Part shown: positions 1 to 9,001 of the stretch, one piece after another | How the letters are laid out: each line of letters opens with the position of its first letter | Numbering within the stretch: the stretch's first letter is position 1 | Source: Candidatus Electryonea clarkiae | GTDB taxonomy: Bacteria; Electryoneota; Electryoneia; Electryoneales; Electryoneaceae | Assembly: GCA_030765455.1 (NCBI GenBank) | Contig: JAVCCM010000021.1 | Span: 1-64,000, forward strand | Length of the DNA: 64,000 nucleotides | Direction: 5' to 3' | Position numbers and translations under genes: made by a program | Notes under the pieces: generated by a model | What the model saw: the letters and a program-made list of their open reading frames with translations, nothing else | What the model was told of the DNA's origin: nothing | Database searches by the model: none

Positions 1-2
1 CA

Positions 3-860
3 GGTGATATGAGTGGAAACAGCCAGCGTGAAGGAACCTGGGCGCAAATCAGTGGTCAGATTAACCGTGATCCTCCCGGAGAAGGAACTTACTCCTTAGT
101 TGTAAACGATGGTTCCGGGCAATGTGAGGTTCAAATCATAGAGACCGCTGGTATTGATTTGTCTGAATTTTCAGCGGACGACTGGGGAACTTTCACCGGC
201 GTGATCAGTCTGTCACGTCAGGGTCTCCGTCTTATCCCGAATATGCAGGATGATGCAATTCGCATCCCTGTTGATCCACCTTCCGGCCTGACGTCGGAAC
301 AGGAAGTTGTTCCCGGTGATCCATTGCAGCTTGAGGTTACTCTGAGCTGGGCGCATGATCATCTTGATGAATGGCTTCGTTTCAAAATCTACCGTGACGG
401 TGAACATATCGGTAATACGCAGCAGAACACCTGGTCTGAAAAAATTGAAGATCCCGCTCCTGGTGAGTTTGGATCATATACCTATGAATATGAAGTATCT
501 GCAGTTTATGATGAGGGCGAAACCGAAGGCACAGCAATTGAAGTGATCTGGGATATTACGCAGGTTCAAGAGCGTCTTTATTCCGGCGTCCCGACCGAAT
601 GGGCTTTGGAAGCGGTTTATCCAAATCCGTTCAACCCGACCTTGCATATCGTGCTTGGCGTCCCCCAGGTATCGAATGTAACAGTCGAGATCATGGACAT
701 CCTTGGTCGGCGTGTTGCAGTACTGCATCAGGGCGAGCTTTCAGCCGCCTATCACCGTGTTGGCTGGAACGCAACCGGGCATCCCACAGGTCTTTATTTC
801 CTGCGGGTGACTTCAAACACCGGATTTAACAAGATAAGCAAAGTCATGTTTATCAAGTAA
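3..860 (+). CDS. C-terminal part of a secreted T9SS cargo protein (5' end outside window)
   Basis: The reading frame is already open at base 3 and codes for 285 residues; the first in-frame ATG at base 9 is internal, because paralogues at 35812 and 42987 carry the same GDMS segment deep inside the protein. In order: an OB-fold-like domain (GTWAQISGQINRDPPGEG onward, roughly residues 10-85), a fibronectin III-like domain (about 95-185), then a T9SS type A sorting domain starting at VYPNPFNP. The protein is probably exported to the cell surface by the type IX system. Its sorting domain ends YFLRVTSNTGFNKISKVMFIK-like, not with the PGKMDEVRK tail of its closest relatives in this window, so the tail looks exchanged. 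Catalytic function is not visible. Family known, role inferred. Confidence 0.85.
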   Translation, partial: GDMSGNSQREGTWAQISGQINRDPPGEGTYSLVVNDGSGQCEVQIIETAGIDLSEFSADDWGTFTGVISLSRQGLRLIPNMQDDAIRIPVDPPSGLTSEQEVVPGDPLQLEVTLSWAHDHLDEWLRFKIYRDGEHIGNTQQNTWSEKIEDPAPGEFGSYTYEYEVSAVYDEGETEGTAIEVIWDITQVQERLYSGVPTEWALEAVYPNPFNPTLHIVLGVPQVSNVTVEIMDILGRRVAVLHQGELSAAYHRVGWNATGHPTGLYFLRVTSNTGFNKISKVMFIK

Positions 861-1179
861 CCGAAAATATTATTGTTTATACTGGAAAACGCCAGGCAGA
901 AAAATGTCTGGCGTTTTTTTTATGACAGCATATCAACTACAACAGAGTCTATTGCGCTATGATACACCTGGGATGTAAAGAAATAATCCAGCAGAAACGC
1001 TTGATTCCATGAAAATACAATACCATATTTGTCAACCGGCAGTTTGTGATTTGATATTACTTATACAGGTAATTATTATAATAGCTTGTATTGTGAAAGA
1101 AATAGACATATTGTGACGAATTGATTGAAACAAATAGTTGGGACATATACATTTAAGCGTTAAGTTTTCAGGGGTGATT
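861..1179. other. Intergenic region between cargo gene and OmpA-family gene
   Basis: Apart from the terminator at 886-921 and a ribosome binding site (AGGGGTGA) just before 1180, I see no gene, RNA or repeat here. The promoter of the OmpA-family gene must lie in the A/T-rich part near 1040-1160, but no convincing -35/-10 pair stands out. Confidence 0.5.
886..921 (+). terminator. Rho-independent terminator after the first cargo gene
   Basis: A 13-base stem (AAAACGCCAGGCA pairing with TGTCTGGCGTTTT, one G-U pair) with a six-base loop is followed by a run of T. It starts 26 bases after the stop codon at 860. Confidence 0.9.
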
Positions 1180-2685
1180 ATGCGTACCATAGTTACAGTG
1201 TTTGTAGTCGGATTTTGTTTAACAGTGGCATCTGTCTTCGCGGCTTCCATTAACGATCAACTTGCGGAAATGCAGGATGAATTTGAAGAACTGGTCGCCA
1301 ACGAAGGAGAATTATTGTCACCTCGTAATTTCAACGAGGCTGAAAAACATTTAAACAAAGCAAGAGATGAATTTCAGAAAGGCAAAGATATAGCCTCAAT
1401 TGGTACTCGCCTCAAGAAAGCAAAAGACGCAATAGATGCTGCCAACAAAGTGATTGATACCGCTCATCAAATTTTCGAAACCTCTCTTGAAGCACGTAAC
1501 GCATGTTATGATGTCAATGCCATGAAATACGCTCCGAAGGAATATGTCAAAGCCGAAGACACATTCAAGTCCGCGATAGGCGCTCTTGAGGCAGACAAAT
1601 TGAAAGCTGCCGGGCAGAAGGCACGGGAATCAGAAGCTTTCTATCGTGACGCCGAGTTGATTGCGATAAAGGTGGATGTTTTAGGCAAAGCAAGGAGCGC
1701 TATCAAGGAGGCAGAGGAGAGCGACGCTGACAAATATGCATCTACTTCAATGCAGCTTTCCCGTGATTTGCTGGATGAAGCAACAAGCGTTCTCGATGTT
1801 GATCGATCAGGAAAAGGTCTTAAAAAAGCTACGGTCAGGGCGCGTAAATCAGCTTATGAAGCACGTCATGCAATGTATATCACTCGAAGAGCGCAAAGCC
1901 TCGAAAAAGACAAAACAGGTTTGGAAGTATTTGTTCTTGAATCCGAAGACTACCTGAAAAAACTAACAGCTGCACTCGAATATAAAGCTGTATATGATGA
2001 AGGTTTTAGTAGACCATTGGATGAAATGGCGGCGATTGTCAGTTCAATACGAAAAAATCTTGGGGCTGATATTGTCAGGTTGAATACTGCTTTAGCAGAA
2101 CAAACCAATAAGGCGGACAGTCTCTGCACAGCTTTATCTAAACTCAAGAAAAAGTACAAAAAGAAAGTCGGCAAGCTGAAAAGTGAATTGGAAGAGCTGA
2201 TAGCTGCAAGTTCACAGGCTGATTCAATCCGAGCTGCCAAGGAAGCAGAAGCGCAGGCGCTTGAAAACCTGATCCAGTTTGCTTATGACTCCTTTAACGA
2301 TACCGAAGCTGCAGTCCTGATGCAGGATAATGACCTGGTGATTCGTGTTATCGGATTGAAATTCGATGTAGGTGCGGCAACATTACAACCTGCATCTTTC
2401 GGGCTTCTTGGCAAGCTACAGAAAGTCCTGCATGAATTTCTGGATTATGAAGTCACGATTGAAGGACATACGGATTCACAAGGATCTGACAAAATAAATT
2501 TGGAACTATCGAAATCACGTGCTGATGCAGTTTTACAATATCTGCTGAGTACCAGCGACAAATTGAATGCAGGAATGATTCAATCGACGGGTTTCGGTGA
2601 AGCCAAACCCATTGCGTCGAATGAGACTAAAGACGGTCGCGCCCAAAACCGCAGGATTGAAATTACGATAAATGATGTTAAGTGA
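1180..2685 (+). CDS. OmpA-family peptidoglycan-associated protein with long helical N-terminal region
   Basis: 501 residues from the ATG at 1180, chosen over the ATG at 1138 because it has an AGGGGTGA Shine-Dalgarno sequence and starts a clean signal peptide (MRTIVTVFVVGFCLTVASVFA). Residues about 25-360 are charged, Ala/Lys/Glu-rich and probably helical or coiled coil, with a KKKYKKKVGKLKSELEELI stretch near 325-345. The C-terminal 110 residues are an OmpA-like domain: FDVGAATLQPASF, then IEGHTDSQGSDKINLELSKS with the Asp and the following SRADAV Arg that bind diaminopimelate, ending NRRIEI. It should tether the outer envelope to peptidoglycan from the periplasm. It is a single gene flanked by non-coding DNA, with a DUF5916 gene convergent to it. 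The function of the helical part is unknown. Confidence 0.85.
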   Translation: MRTIVTVFVVGFCLTVASVFAASINDQLAEMQDEFEELVANEGELLSPRNFNEAEKHLNKARDEFQKGKDIASIGTRLKKAKDAIDAANKVIDTAHQIFETSLEARNACYDVNAMKYAPKEYVKAEDTFKSAIGALEADKLKAAGQKARESEAFYRDAELIAIKVDVLGKARSAIKEAEESDADKYASTSMQLSRDLLDEATSVLDVDRSGKGLKKATVRARKSAYEARHAMYITRRAQSLEKDKTGLEVFVLESEDYLKKLTAALEYKAVYDEGFSRPLDEMAAIVSSIRKNLGADIVRLNTALAEQTNKADSLCTALSKLKKKYKKKVGKLKSELEELIAASSQADSIRAAKEAEAQALENLIQFAYDSFNDTEAAVLMQDNDLVIRVIGLKFDVGAATLQPASFGLLGKLQKVLHEFLDYEVTIEGHTDSQGSDKINLELSKSRADAVLQYLLSTSDKLNAGMIQSTGFGEAKPIASNETKDGRAQNRRIEITINDVK

Positions 2686-2786
2686 TCGCATTGTCACAAC
2701 ACGGATAACCGAGAAACAAATAGATTAGTACTACGATTCATCTGATTCAGAGGGCTGCCATTCCCGTGAAGCAGGCTGTCCGACAA

Positions 2787-2817
2787 TGTCATTCTCGGAC
2801 TTGATCCGGGAATCCAG
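2787..2817. repeat. Interspersed palindromic repeat, copy A
   Basis: The 31-base segment beginning TGTCATTCTCGG and ending GGGAATCCAG can fold as an 8-bp hairpin (ATTCTCGG with CCGGGAAT, one G-U). A reverse-complement copy with two differences lies at 19662-19692. Similar 'TGTCATTCCCG...GGGAATCCAG' units are widespread extragenic repeats in bacterial genomes. A partial related fragment, CCATTCCCGTGAA, precedes it at about 2758-2770. Confidence 0.65.
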
Positions 2818-2854
2818 AGAGCGGGATTCATTGTCCCCTGATTACTCCAACATC

Positions 2855-5200
2855 TTAGAGCACCCAGGCATATCCGATTTTGGCAAAGAGGGTGCGGTTT
2901 GTCTGTGTTAATTTAAGCTCCTGATCTCCATCGGAATTATCCGAGTATCCCAGGTAAAATACAGTCTGTGGGTTAATTTTATATGAAAACAGCAACTGGC
3001 TGAAAACGTTTTGAGATTCCTCGTCTTGCTCATCATCTTCATATAACGATGTATCGAACCGGTAATCAACATTTTGAAGAATCAAGCGTACAAAAGTTCG
3101 CTGATTAAACTGGTACACGGTTCTTAAACGAGATATATTTGCCGCAAATAGTTCACCTCCCGGTACATGCAAAGTCTGAAATGTATGCCGAAGGGAAATA
3201 CTCAGATGTTTTCCGAATTTATTCTCCATTTGCGGACTGATTTCTACCAGTGTCCCCCTTCTTTCGTTATCATAGTCTATCTCATCTCCGAACACACCCT
3301 CCAGGTGCACCCAGAGGTCACTTGTCGGCCTGAAACCACTGCCGAACCAGATAAAATTGTTCCGGTACCACTCTTCATTGAATGTCCTGGTCCCAACTTC
3401 CCCATACATATTGAAATAAGACTGCATCAAACCATTGTAATCAAACCATGAGCCGAGATGCTTTGCCAGGAGCAGATCGTCTCTGTAATTGGACCGGGAA
3501 TCCGTATTGTATGCAAATATTCCTCTATCGTCATTCTCAGATTCAAGAACATATCCTCCGCCCCAGTTCAACATATTCCACCATGCATCATTGCTGTTAT
3601 TCCAGGTATAACCTAATCCGGCTTCTCCACGTCTGAAATTCGACCTCGGGATAAAGCCGATATCCGCCCTGAAGTTTTCGTCTATTTCCCTGTATTCAAC
3701 ATACCAGTCAAGGCTGCGAGTTCCATGAAAATAATTAAAATCGAATGCATTACCATTAAATGATCCATAGGGTTGTTGCGAGATGTTTTCAGCCTTAAAC
3801 ACCGTATCGGGATACGCTGTTGTTGTCGTTAGAAATTGAATTGTTACCTGGTCCTCTTTTTGAAATTTGATTACCGCATCAACTCCCCCGAGCCGGTTGG
3901 AGTAATTATCTCCTTCACGACTTGTAGTCAGGAATCCTACAGTTGATGATTTCCCTAAGTCATGGTTAAATCTTAATGCAGAACCAACAGAAGTTTCATT
4001 AAGTGACAAATCATCCGATCCTTCATTTGAGGGGAAAATCAGGTTTGTCACTTCATCCCGAGCAGAAAACAAACCAATAGAATTTTTACCCTCTTTACCG
4101 GTTAATTTTACACCCCAATCAGGATCTGCAAGAGTCCGGGTATGTACTATATTCATTCGGCTGTCAAAGAAGCTTGAACCCTCTAAGAAAAATGGACGTC
4201 TTTCACTGTAGTAAAGAGTATATTGTTTATTAACATCCAATTGTGCTGCATCTGCTTCTACCTGTGAAAAGTCTGGATTTACTGTTGCGCTAAGGGTCAT
4301 ATTTGGTGTGATCCCCCAGCGTCCGGTTACTCCCGCCTCTTGTTCCGCATCATCGATAAATTTTCCGCTGGTTTCATTCTCCCTTTCCTGCGAAAAAATC
4401 CCTGATATGGTCGGATCAATCTCGATATTTTTTCCAGGGGTTGCACCGGCAAATCCGATCAATTTCTCTGCCTGGCAGAGATAGCAGTTATTGTTCCGGT
4501 CACGTGGGAATAATCCGATATGATGCCTGACATTTCTCGGATAACTCCTGATAGCATCCACTCCCCAAACCTGGTCACCTTCAGTTCGTTGAAAACGCAG
4601 TGAACTGAAAGGAACAGCCATCTCGACCTGGTAACCTTCGGACGTGATCAGACCATTGGAATCCCAGATCGCATCCCATGCCGTACCGTTTCCATTTGTT
4701 TCAATATTATCTGCCTGGATACCGAAAGGATTGCAGACAAGCAGGAAAGAATTTCGTTCGTCATTGAATGTATCAAGGTTGATAGCTACCCAGTCATCAG
4801 ACCACATATTGTCACGGTCACTTATTCTCGCCCTGATCTTCGATGGATCGGGATCATAAGCACGAAAAGCTATAAACAGGGTTTTATCGCTATATGCAAA
4901 CAGGACATCGGTCTTTACCGGGGGAGGGACATTTTCCGCCGGTCTGACCTCATAGTCCAGGCTCATGACCAGTGCCAGCTCCCACATCGGTTCGTCAAGT
5001 ATTCCATCAATAGTTGCTTCCGAATCAACATGTGGAACTCGATTTGGAGCTTTCGCAGATACGGTCTGGGTATTATCCAACTGAAATGAGTACAGGGGAG
5101 ATGAAATCAAGATGAGAGAGGTAAGTAAAGCAAATACAAACAATAATATTGGATGTCTCAAGATAAATCTCGCAAATAACACTCCTGTCGTCCGAATCAA
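2855..5200 (-). CDS. DUF5916 / CBM9-like domain outer-membrane protein
   Basis: 781 residues. An N-terminal hydrophobic segment (about 15-42) acts as signal peptide. Residues about 58-250 form a carbohydrate-binding family 9-like domain: DGILDEPMWELA, FIAFRAYDPDPSKIRA, WSDDWVAINLDTFNDERNSF, YQVEMAVPFSSLRFQ. The rest matches the DUF5916 pattern: ATVNPDFSQVEADAAQLDVN, YYSERRPFFLEGSSFF, then many alternating hydrophobic strands ending in aromatic YAWVL, as expected of an outer-membrane beta-barrel. These proteins are common in Bacteroidetes and FCB relatives; substrate unknown. The frame starts at a TTG at 5200 with no strong ribosome binding site, so the exact start is uncertain; a GTG six codons later is an alternative. 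Single gene, facing away from the restriction gene's 3' end by 173 bases. Confidence 0.8.
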   Translation of the reverse strand: MIRTTGVLFARFILRHPILLFVFALLTSLILISSPLYSFQLDNTQTVSAKAPNRVPHVDSEATIDGILDEPMWELALVMSLDYEVRPAENVPPPVKTDVLFAYSDKTLFIAFRAYDPDPSKIRARISDRDNMWSDDWVAINLDTFNDERNSFLLVCNPFGIQADNIETNGNGTAWDAIWDSNGLITSEGYQVEMAVPFSSLRFQRTEGDQVWGVDAIRSYPRNVRHHIGLFPRDRNNNCYLCQAEKLIGFAGATPGKNIEIDPTISGIFSQERENETSGKFIDDAEQEAGVTGRWGITPNMTLSATVNPDFSQVEADAAQLDVNKQYTLYYSERRPFFLEGSSFFDSRMNIVHTRTLADPDWGVKLTGKEGKNSIGLFSARDEVTNLIFPSNEGSDDLSLNETSVGSALRFNHDLGKSSTVGFLTTSREGDNYSNRLGGVDAVIKFQKEDQVTIQFLTTTTAYPDTVFKAENISQQPYGSFNGNAFDFNYFHGTRSLDWYVEYREIDENFRADIGFIPRSNFRRGEAGLGYTWNNSNDAWWNMLNWGGGYVLESENDDRGIFAYNTDSRSNYRDDLLLAKHLGSWFDYNGLMQSYFNMYGEVGTRTFNEEWYRNNFIWFGSGFRPTSDLWVHLEGVFGDEIDYDNERRGTLVEISPQMENKFGKHLSISLRHTFQTLHVPGGELFAANISRLRTVYQFNQRTFVRLILQNVDYRFDTSLYEDDEQDEESQNVFSQLLFSYKINPQTVFYLGYSDNSDGDQELKLTQTNRTLFAKIGYAWVL

Positions 5201-5373
5201 TCAAAATTCAGACGAGGAGAAAGAGTGGCCGGCTCCGGTATAATTGTGCTCATAAATGAGCATCAGAATTTAATAATCTTTTAGGAATTTTGCAAAGCTT
5301 GAAACAAAATAAATGATCCTAAAGATTGACTTCAGAATGCTAAATTTGTCATTGACTAACAGAATTCATAATA

Positions 5374-8300
5374 TTATAAAAATTCATCATAATATTTCAA
5401 AATTCTATCCTTCGTGCTCATACTACCAAATAAATCTTTTTCATCTTCTGAAATCCCACTGAATGTTGAAAGAATATATTCAACATCTTCTCTATTAATC
5501 TTGTATAAGATGAAATAAGCAGCATCCAACTCTGCCTTCAATTCTGCACGTTCTTCCGGATTCCATTTATGTACCGGTGGATCAAATCCGGTTTCCTCGG
5601 CAAGAGGAATCATATCATTACTGGTACAGGATAGTTTAAGCACACGTTCTGAAATCCAGTCTTCAAGCTTAACGTTTTTGTTCCAGGGGCAGGATTGAGA
5701 GTAATAATCCGGATGAAAGACAGGCAATTGCTCGAAGATAAAATAGTTTAGAGTAATTCCGCCAATTTTTTGCCTTAGAACATAGTCAAAAATAAAAGAA
5801 TTACAATTAGCCAATAGACACATATCTAATCTTGGGTTGTGATCTGTAAAAATTAATGGAAAATGATTTGTAACTGCTGATTTTGGAATTGCTGAGGCTA
5901 TCATTGTTCTTTTATTTGTCGGGCTGGTAATATCTTTGAATCCTAAGAAGAATGTTGTTGAAACTTCAGGTATTCTTTTAAATACGTTCGATTCTTCAAC
6001 CCACCATCTTGGACCCATAAAATATTCGGGATTCTGGTGTTCGACTAAAGTTGCGGATATTGTTTGTCCCTGCCGCATCCAATTTATATCTTTAGTTATT
6101 ACAGTTGCGGCTCGGTGATCATACATTTGAATCATCTTTGCTTCATACAGGGGGAGATAAGTTGCCTTTCCCTTTTTCCAGTTTGCTCCGGCGGGTTTGA
6201 ATTTATCAGTTTTCAGCTCTTCCTTCGTCCTGAATAGTTCTGCATCGTTGGTTTGATCAAACATTCTTTGGAATCTGATACCCCAAGGATTTCCTCCCTC
6301 TTCCCTGTTTCGATCAACAAGAATCGGTACACTCCTGTAAATGTCTTTAGTTAATTCAGCATCCCTGATTGAACGAAATATCGGGCAGGTGAGTGTGTTA
6401 GGATTTAATAATTTCAAATCGTTTTTTGACAGAGAAATATGATTTCTCTTTTCTCGAATTTCTTTCATGCTGTGTGAGAAAAAGACAAAATCAGCAGTTT
6501 TGGGTTTTCTCGCCTTTCCACTCATGAGAAGGATGCAGAATTTTTCTCTGCCATCAACATCCGGAAAAACTTTCTTTTGACCCTCAAAATTTCGGTTTTC
6601 AAAATCATATAATCCTATAAGTGATTCTCTTTGGACCAAATCGTTGAAGAATGATTTTGTAGAATGGTCTGTAGCAATCCCAGTTTTGACTAAAATTCCG
6701 ATTAGTCCGAAATCCGCGACTATTTTTCTTGTAAGCTCAGCGAAAACAGCATAAGTATTGGTATCACCTTTTCCAGTCAGGGGGAATTCGCCGGATTTTC
6801 TGACATAATCCAGTTGTTTTTCAGCAGACTCCTTAGCTTTGTTATATTTTGCATATAATTCAGGGTTGTTTTTTTTAAGTTTCTCTATCAACTTCCGTCT
6901 TGTAGCAGCATTTACCGCAGAGGCAATTTCAGGTTCTACAATGTCGAAGAATTCCCTCTCCTGAAGTTTTATCCTTTCCCAGGGTGGATTTCCTATCACA
7001 CAATCAAAGCCTTTATTATCGCGATTGAAAACTTCCGGGAATTTTTCTTCCCATCTCATTGCACTAGGATCAATATCCGGATCAACGATAATGCTATTAC
7101 CACTAATTATATTTCTTGACAGGTCAGAGAGCTTTTTTTCTTCTTTTGCAGATCGAATCCATAGAGAAAGTTGTGTAATTTCGACAGCTTCGGGAGAAAG
7201 ATCGACGCCGAACAGATTATCATTGAGTATGAAGTCTGCTATCTGTTCTTTTAATGTTTCATCAGCATCACAATCATGATAAAGAAGATTATAAATCACT
7301 TCCTGATACTTTACCTCAAGTATCTCATAAGCCTTAATCAGAAATGCGCCACTACCACAAGCGGGATCAACAATTGTTATATTTCTCAATTCCGCAAGGC
7401 AACTCCGCCAGTATTCCGCCTGATTATTATCAGGTTCTGATGAATCCAGATCATTTGTCTCAATATTCAATTTTTCTGAAACCTTTGCAAATCGCTCCTC
7501 AATAATCTTTGTAACAACATTAAAAACTATGAATTCAGTGAATTGAGGAGGAGTATAATATATTCCACCGCGTTTACGTTCCGCCGATTTCTTCATCTGA
7601 GGTTGATCTAATTCAACTTTCTCTTCAAAGATTCCTTTCAGACGGATTTTTTCAATATCATTTATTGATTTTTCGAATAGTTGCCCTAATACTTCAACGT
7701 TAACTTCATCTTTAAAATCATAATTTCCTACGCTCTGGAAAAAATCTGTCCAATGATCATCAAGATTCAGATTGTCAACCTCATCATCCTGTTTAAACAG
7801 TCCGCCGTCATAGGGTGGTATTCCAATATTTTTGTTGCCTTGGTCAATACTTTTAAAGAGATCGAGGAAATTTTGCCAACGCGGATTTGTTACGTATGTG
7901 AATGGAGGGATACGATTATGTGCTTTTTCTATAGATTTATCCGGCAGTAATCCACGATCTTCACAGAAAGCAATGAAAATAATCCTGTCAAGAAGTTTCT
8001 GTGCTATACGTATGGATCCATCAAGAGTTTTATTGAATGGTGGTTGCAGAAGATGTTGAATTAATTTTATCCTGTTATAATGGTAATTGTTATAAAGTTC
8101 ATCCCCTATCTCAAGCTGCCTGTTAAAGGATTGTTCAAGTAAAAGTTCTGCCCTGGATTTACGTCTGAGTGTTGGTGGAATTAAACCACTTCTCTCAAAT
8201 ATATAATAGAACTGATTAAATACTTCTCGGTCTCTTAAGTCTTGTAAAGTAAATAGTTGAAAAACACGAGGAGTGTGGTTTCGATGATAGATCCTGAAGC

Positions 8301-8817
8301 TTACGAAATTGGATACAATTCCCCAGTGGCAGTCCGGTAATTCATTCAAATAATCCCAGCATTGCTGAATAGCTGTTCGTCCCCTGAAACGGTCTCTATC
8401 AACATTTACCTTGGGTCCTTTTAATTCAATTACAGCCTGGGGTGAAACTTTTTTGTTGTGCTTAAACAGCCCAAGCGCTGCGTCAGCTATTCCACCGTTA
8501 ACGGTAAACTTAGGTTCAAACTCCCAATTATCCATGCCTTCGGAAAAATGTGTATATCCAAGTGCTTCATAAAAAATATCAGAAATAAAATCATTTTCAA
8601 GGTTGGATTCTTTTCTTGTCTCAAGCTTACCGCTCGATTCTAATTCTGCCCATTTAACAAAAATCTCATGTGCTTTATCTTGACGTTTTCCTTTTAACGT
8701 CTTATTCCAACCAGCTTTTTCTAAGTATTTATGGAGAAAAAGATTTGGATGCTTAGGTTTGTCTCCATATCGAGCGGTGCTGAAAACCTGGAATAAATCA
8801 CCTTGAGTGGCTGTCAT
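5374..8817 (-). CDS. Type IIG-like restriction-modification enzyme (nuclease-methyltransferase-specificity fusion)
   Basis: 1147 residues from a clear ATG. N-terminal part (about 60-135) holds a PD-(D/E)XK nuclease-like pattern, GIADAALGLF followed by AVIELKG, so Asp and Glu-x-Lys are present. Methyltransferase motif I is VDPACGSGAFLIKAYE (about residue 483) and the adenine-specific catalytic motif IV is GNPPWERIK (about 608), as in Eco57I-class N6-adenine enzymes. The C-terminal region (about 830-1060, with FMGPRWWVEESNVFKRIPE and FIFEQLPVF) resembles TaqI-type target-recognition domains. One chain would therefore cut and methylate DNA in the cytoplasm and protect against phage. No separate S, R or controller gene is adjacent. 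It lies downstream of nifJ on the same strand but behind nifJ's terminator, so it is expressed separately. Catalytic motifs look intact; sequence specificity cannot be read. Confidence 0.88.
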   Translation of the reverse strand: MTATQGDLFQVFSTARYGDKPKHPNLFLHKYLEKAGWNKTLKGKRQDKAHEIFVKWAELESSGKLETRKESNLENDFISDIFYEALGYTHFSEGMDNWEFEPKFTVNGGIADAALGLFKHNKKVSPQAVIELKGPKVNVDRDRFRGRTAIQQCWDYLNELPDCHWGIVSNFVSFRIYHRNHTPRVFQLFTLQDLRDREVFNQFYYIFERSGLIPPTLRRKSRAELLLEQSFNRQLEIGDELYNNYHYNRIKLIQHLLQPPFNKTLDGSIRIAQKLLDRIIFIAFCEDRGLLPDKSIEKAHNRIPPFTYVTNPRWQNFLDLFKSIDQGNKNIGIPPYDGGLFKQDDEVDNLNLDDHWTDFFQSVGNYDFKDEVNVEVLGQLFEKSINDIEKIRLKGIFEEKVELDQPQMKKSAERKRGGIYYTPPQFTEFIVFNVVTKIIEERFAKVSEKLNIETNDLDSSEPDNNQAEYWRSCLAELRNITIVDPACGSGAFLIKAYEILEVKYQEVIYNLLYHDCDADETLKEQIADFILNDNLFGVDLSPEAVEITQLSLWIRSAKEEKKLSDLSRNIISGNSIIVDPDIDPSAMRWEEKFPEVFNRDNKGFDCVIGNPPWERIKLQEREFFDIVEPEIASAVNAATRRKLIEKLKKNNPELYAKYNKAKESAEKQLDYVRKSGEFPLTGKGDTNTYAVFAELTRKIVADFGLIGILVKTGIATDHSTKSFFNDLVQRESLIGLYDFENRNFEGQKKVFPDVDGREKFCILLMSGKARKPKTADFVFFSHSMKEIREKRNHISLSKNDLKLLNPNTLTCPIFRSIRDAELTKDIYRSVPILVDRNREEGGNPWGIRFQRMFDQTNDAELFRTKEELKTDKFKPAGANWKKGKATYLPLYEAKMIQMYDHRAATVITKDINWMRQGQTISATLVEHQNPEYFMGPRWWVEESNVFKRIPEVSTTFFLGFKDITSPTNKRTMIASAIPKSAVTNHFPLIFTDHNPRLDMCLLANCNSFIFDYVLRQKIGGITLNYFIFEQLPVFHPDYYSQSCPWNKNVKLEDWISERVLKLSCTSNDMIPLAEETGFDPPVHKWNPEERAELKAELDAAYFILYKINREDVEYILSTFSGISEDEKDLFGSMSTKDRILKYYDEFL

Positions 8818-8942
8818 TTAATATATCCAATCTGTATGTGATCTTTTTTAGAATTTCTATCAAAAAATGCAGATACTTAATTATACAGTTACATTCTGCA
8901 TCATATCAATGTATGAAATATTTTTTCATTTTTCTCAAAATT

Positions 8943-8971
8943 AAAAAAGAGCTGTCAAGCAGACAGCTCTT
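8943..8971 (-). terminator. Rho-independent terminator of nifJ
   Basis: Perfect 10-bp stem (AAGAGCTGTC / GACAGCTCTT) with a five-base loop; read on the minus strand it is followed by a run of T. It starts about 30 bases past the nifJ stop codon and separates nifJ from the restriction gene. Confidence 0.9.
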
Positions 8972-9001
8972 AATAAATATGTCCGATATTTGAATCAGAA
9001 T

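Noticed and set aside
1138..1179. Upstream ATG as start of the OmpA-family gene
   Set aside because: It would place 14 residues before an otherwise standard signal peptide, and the Shine-Dalgarno sequence is at the later ATG.
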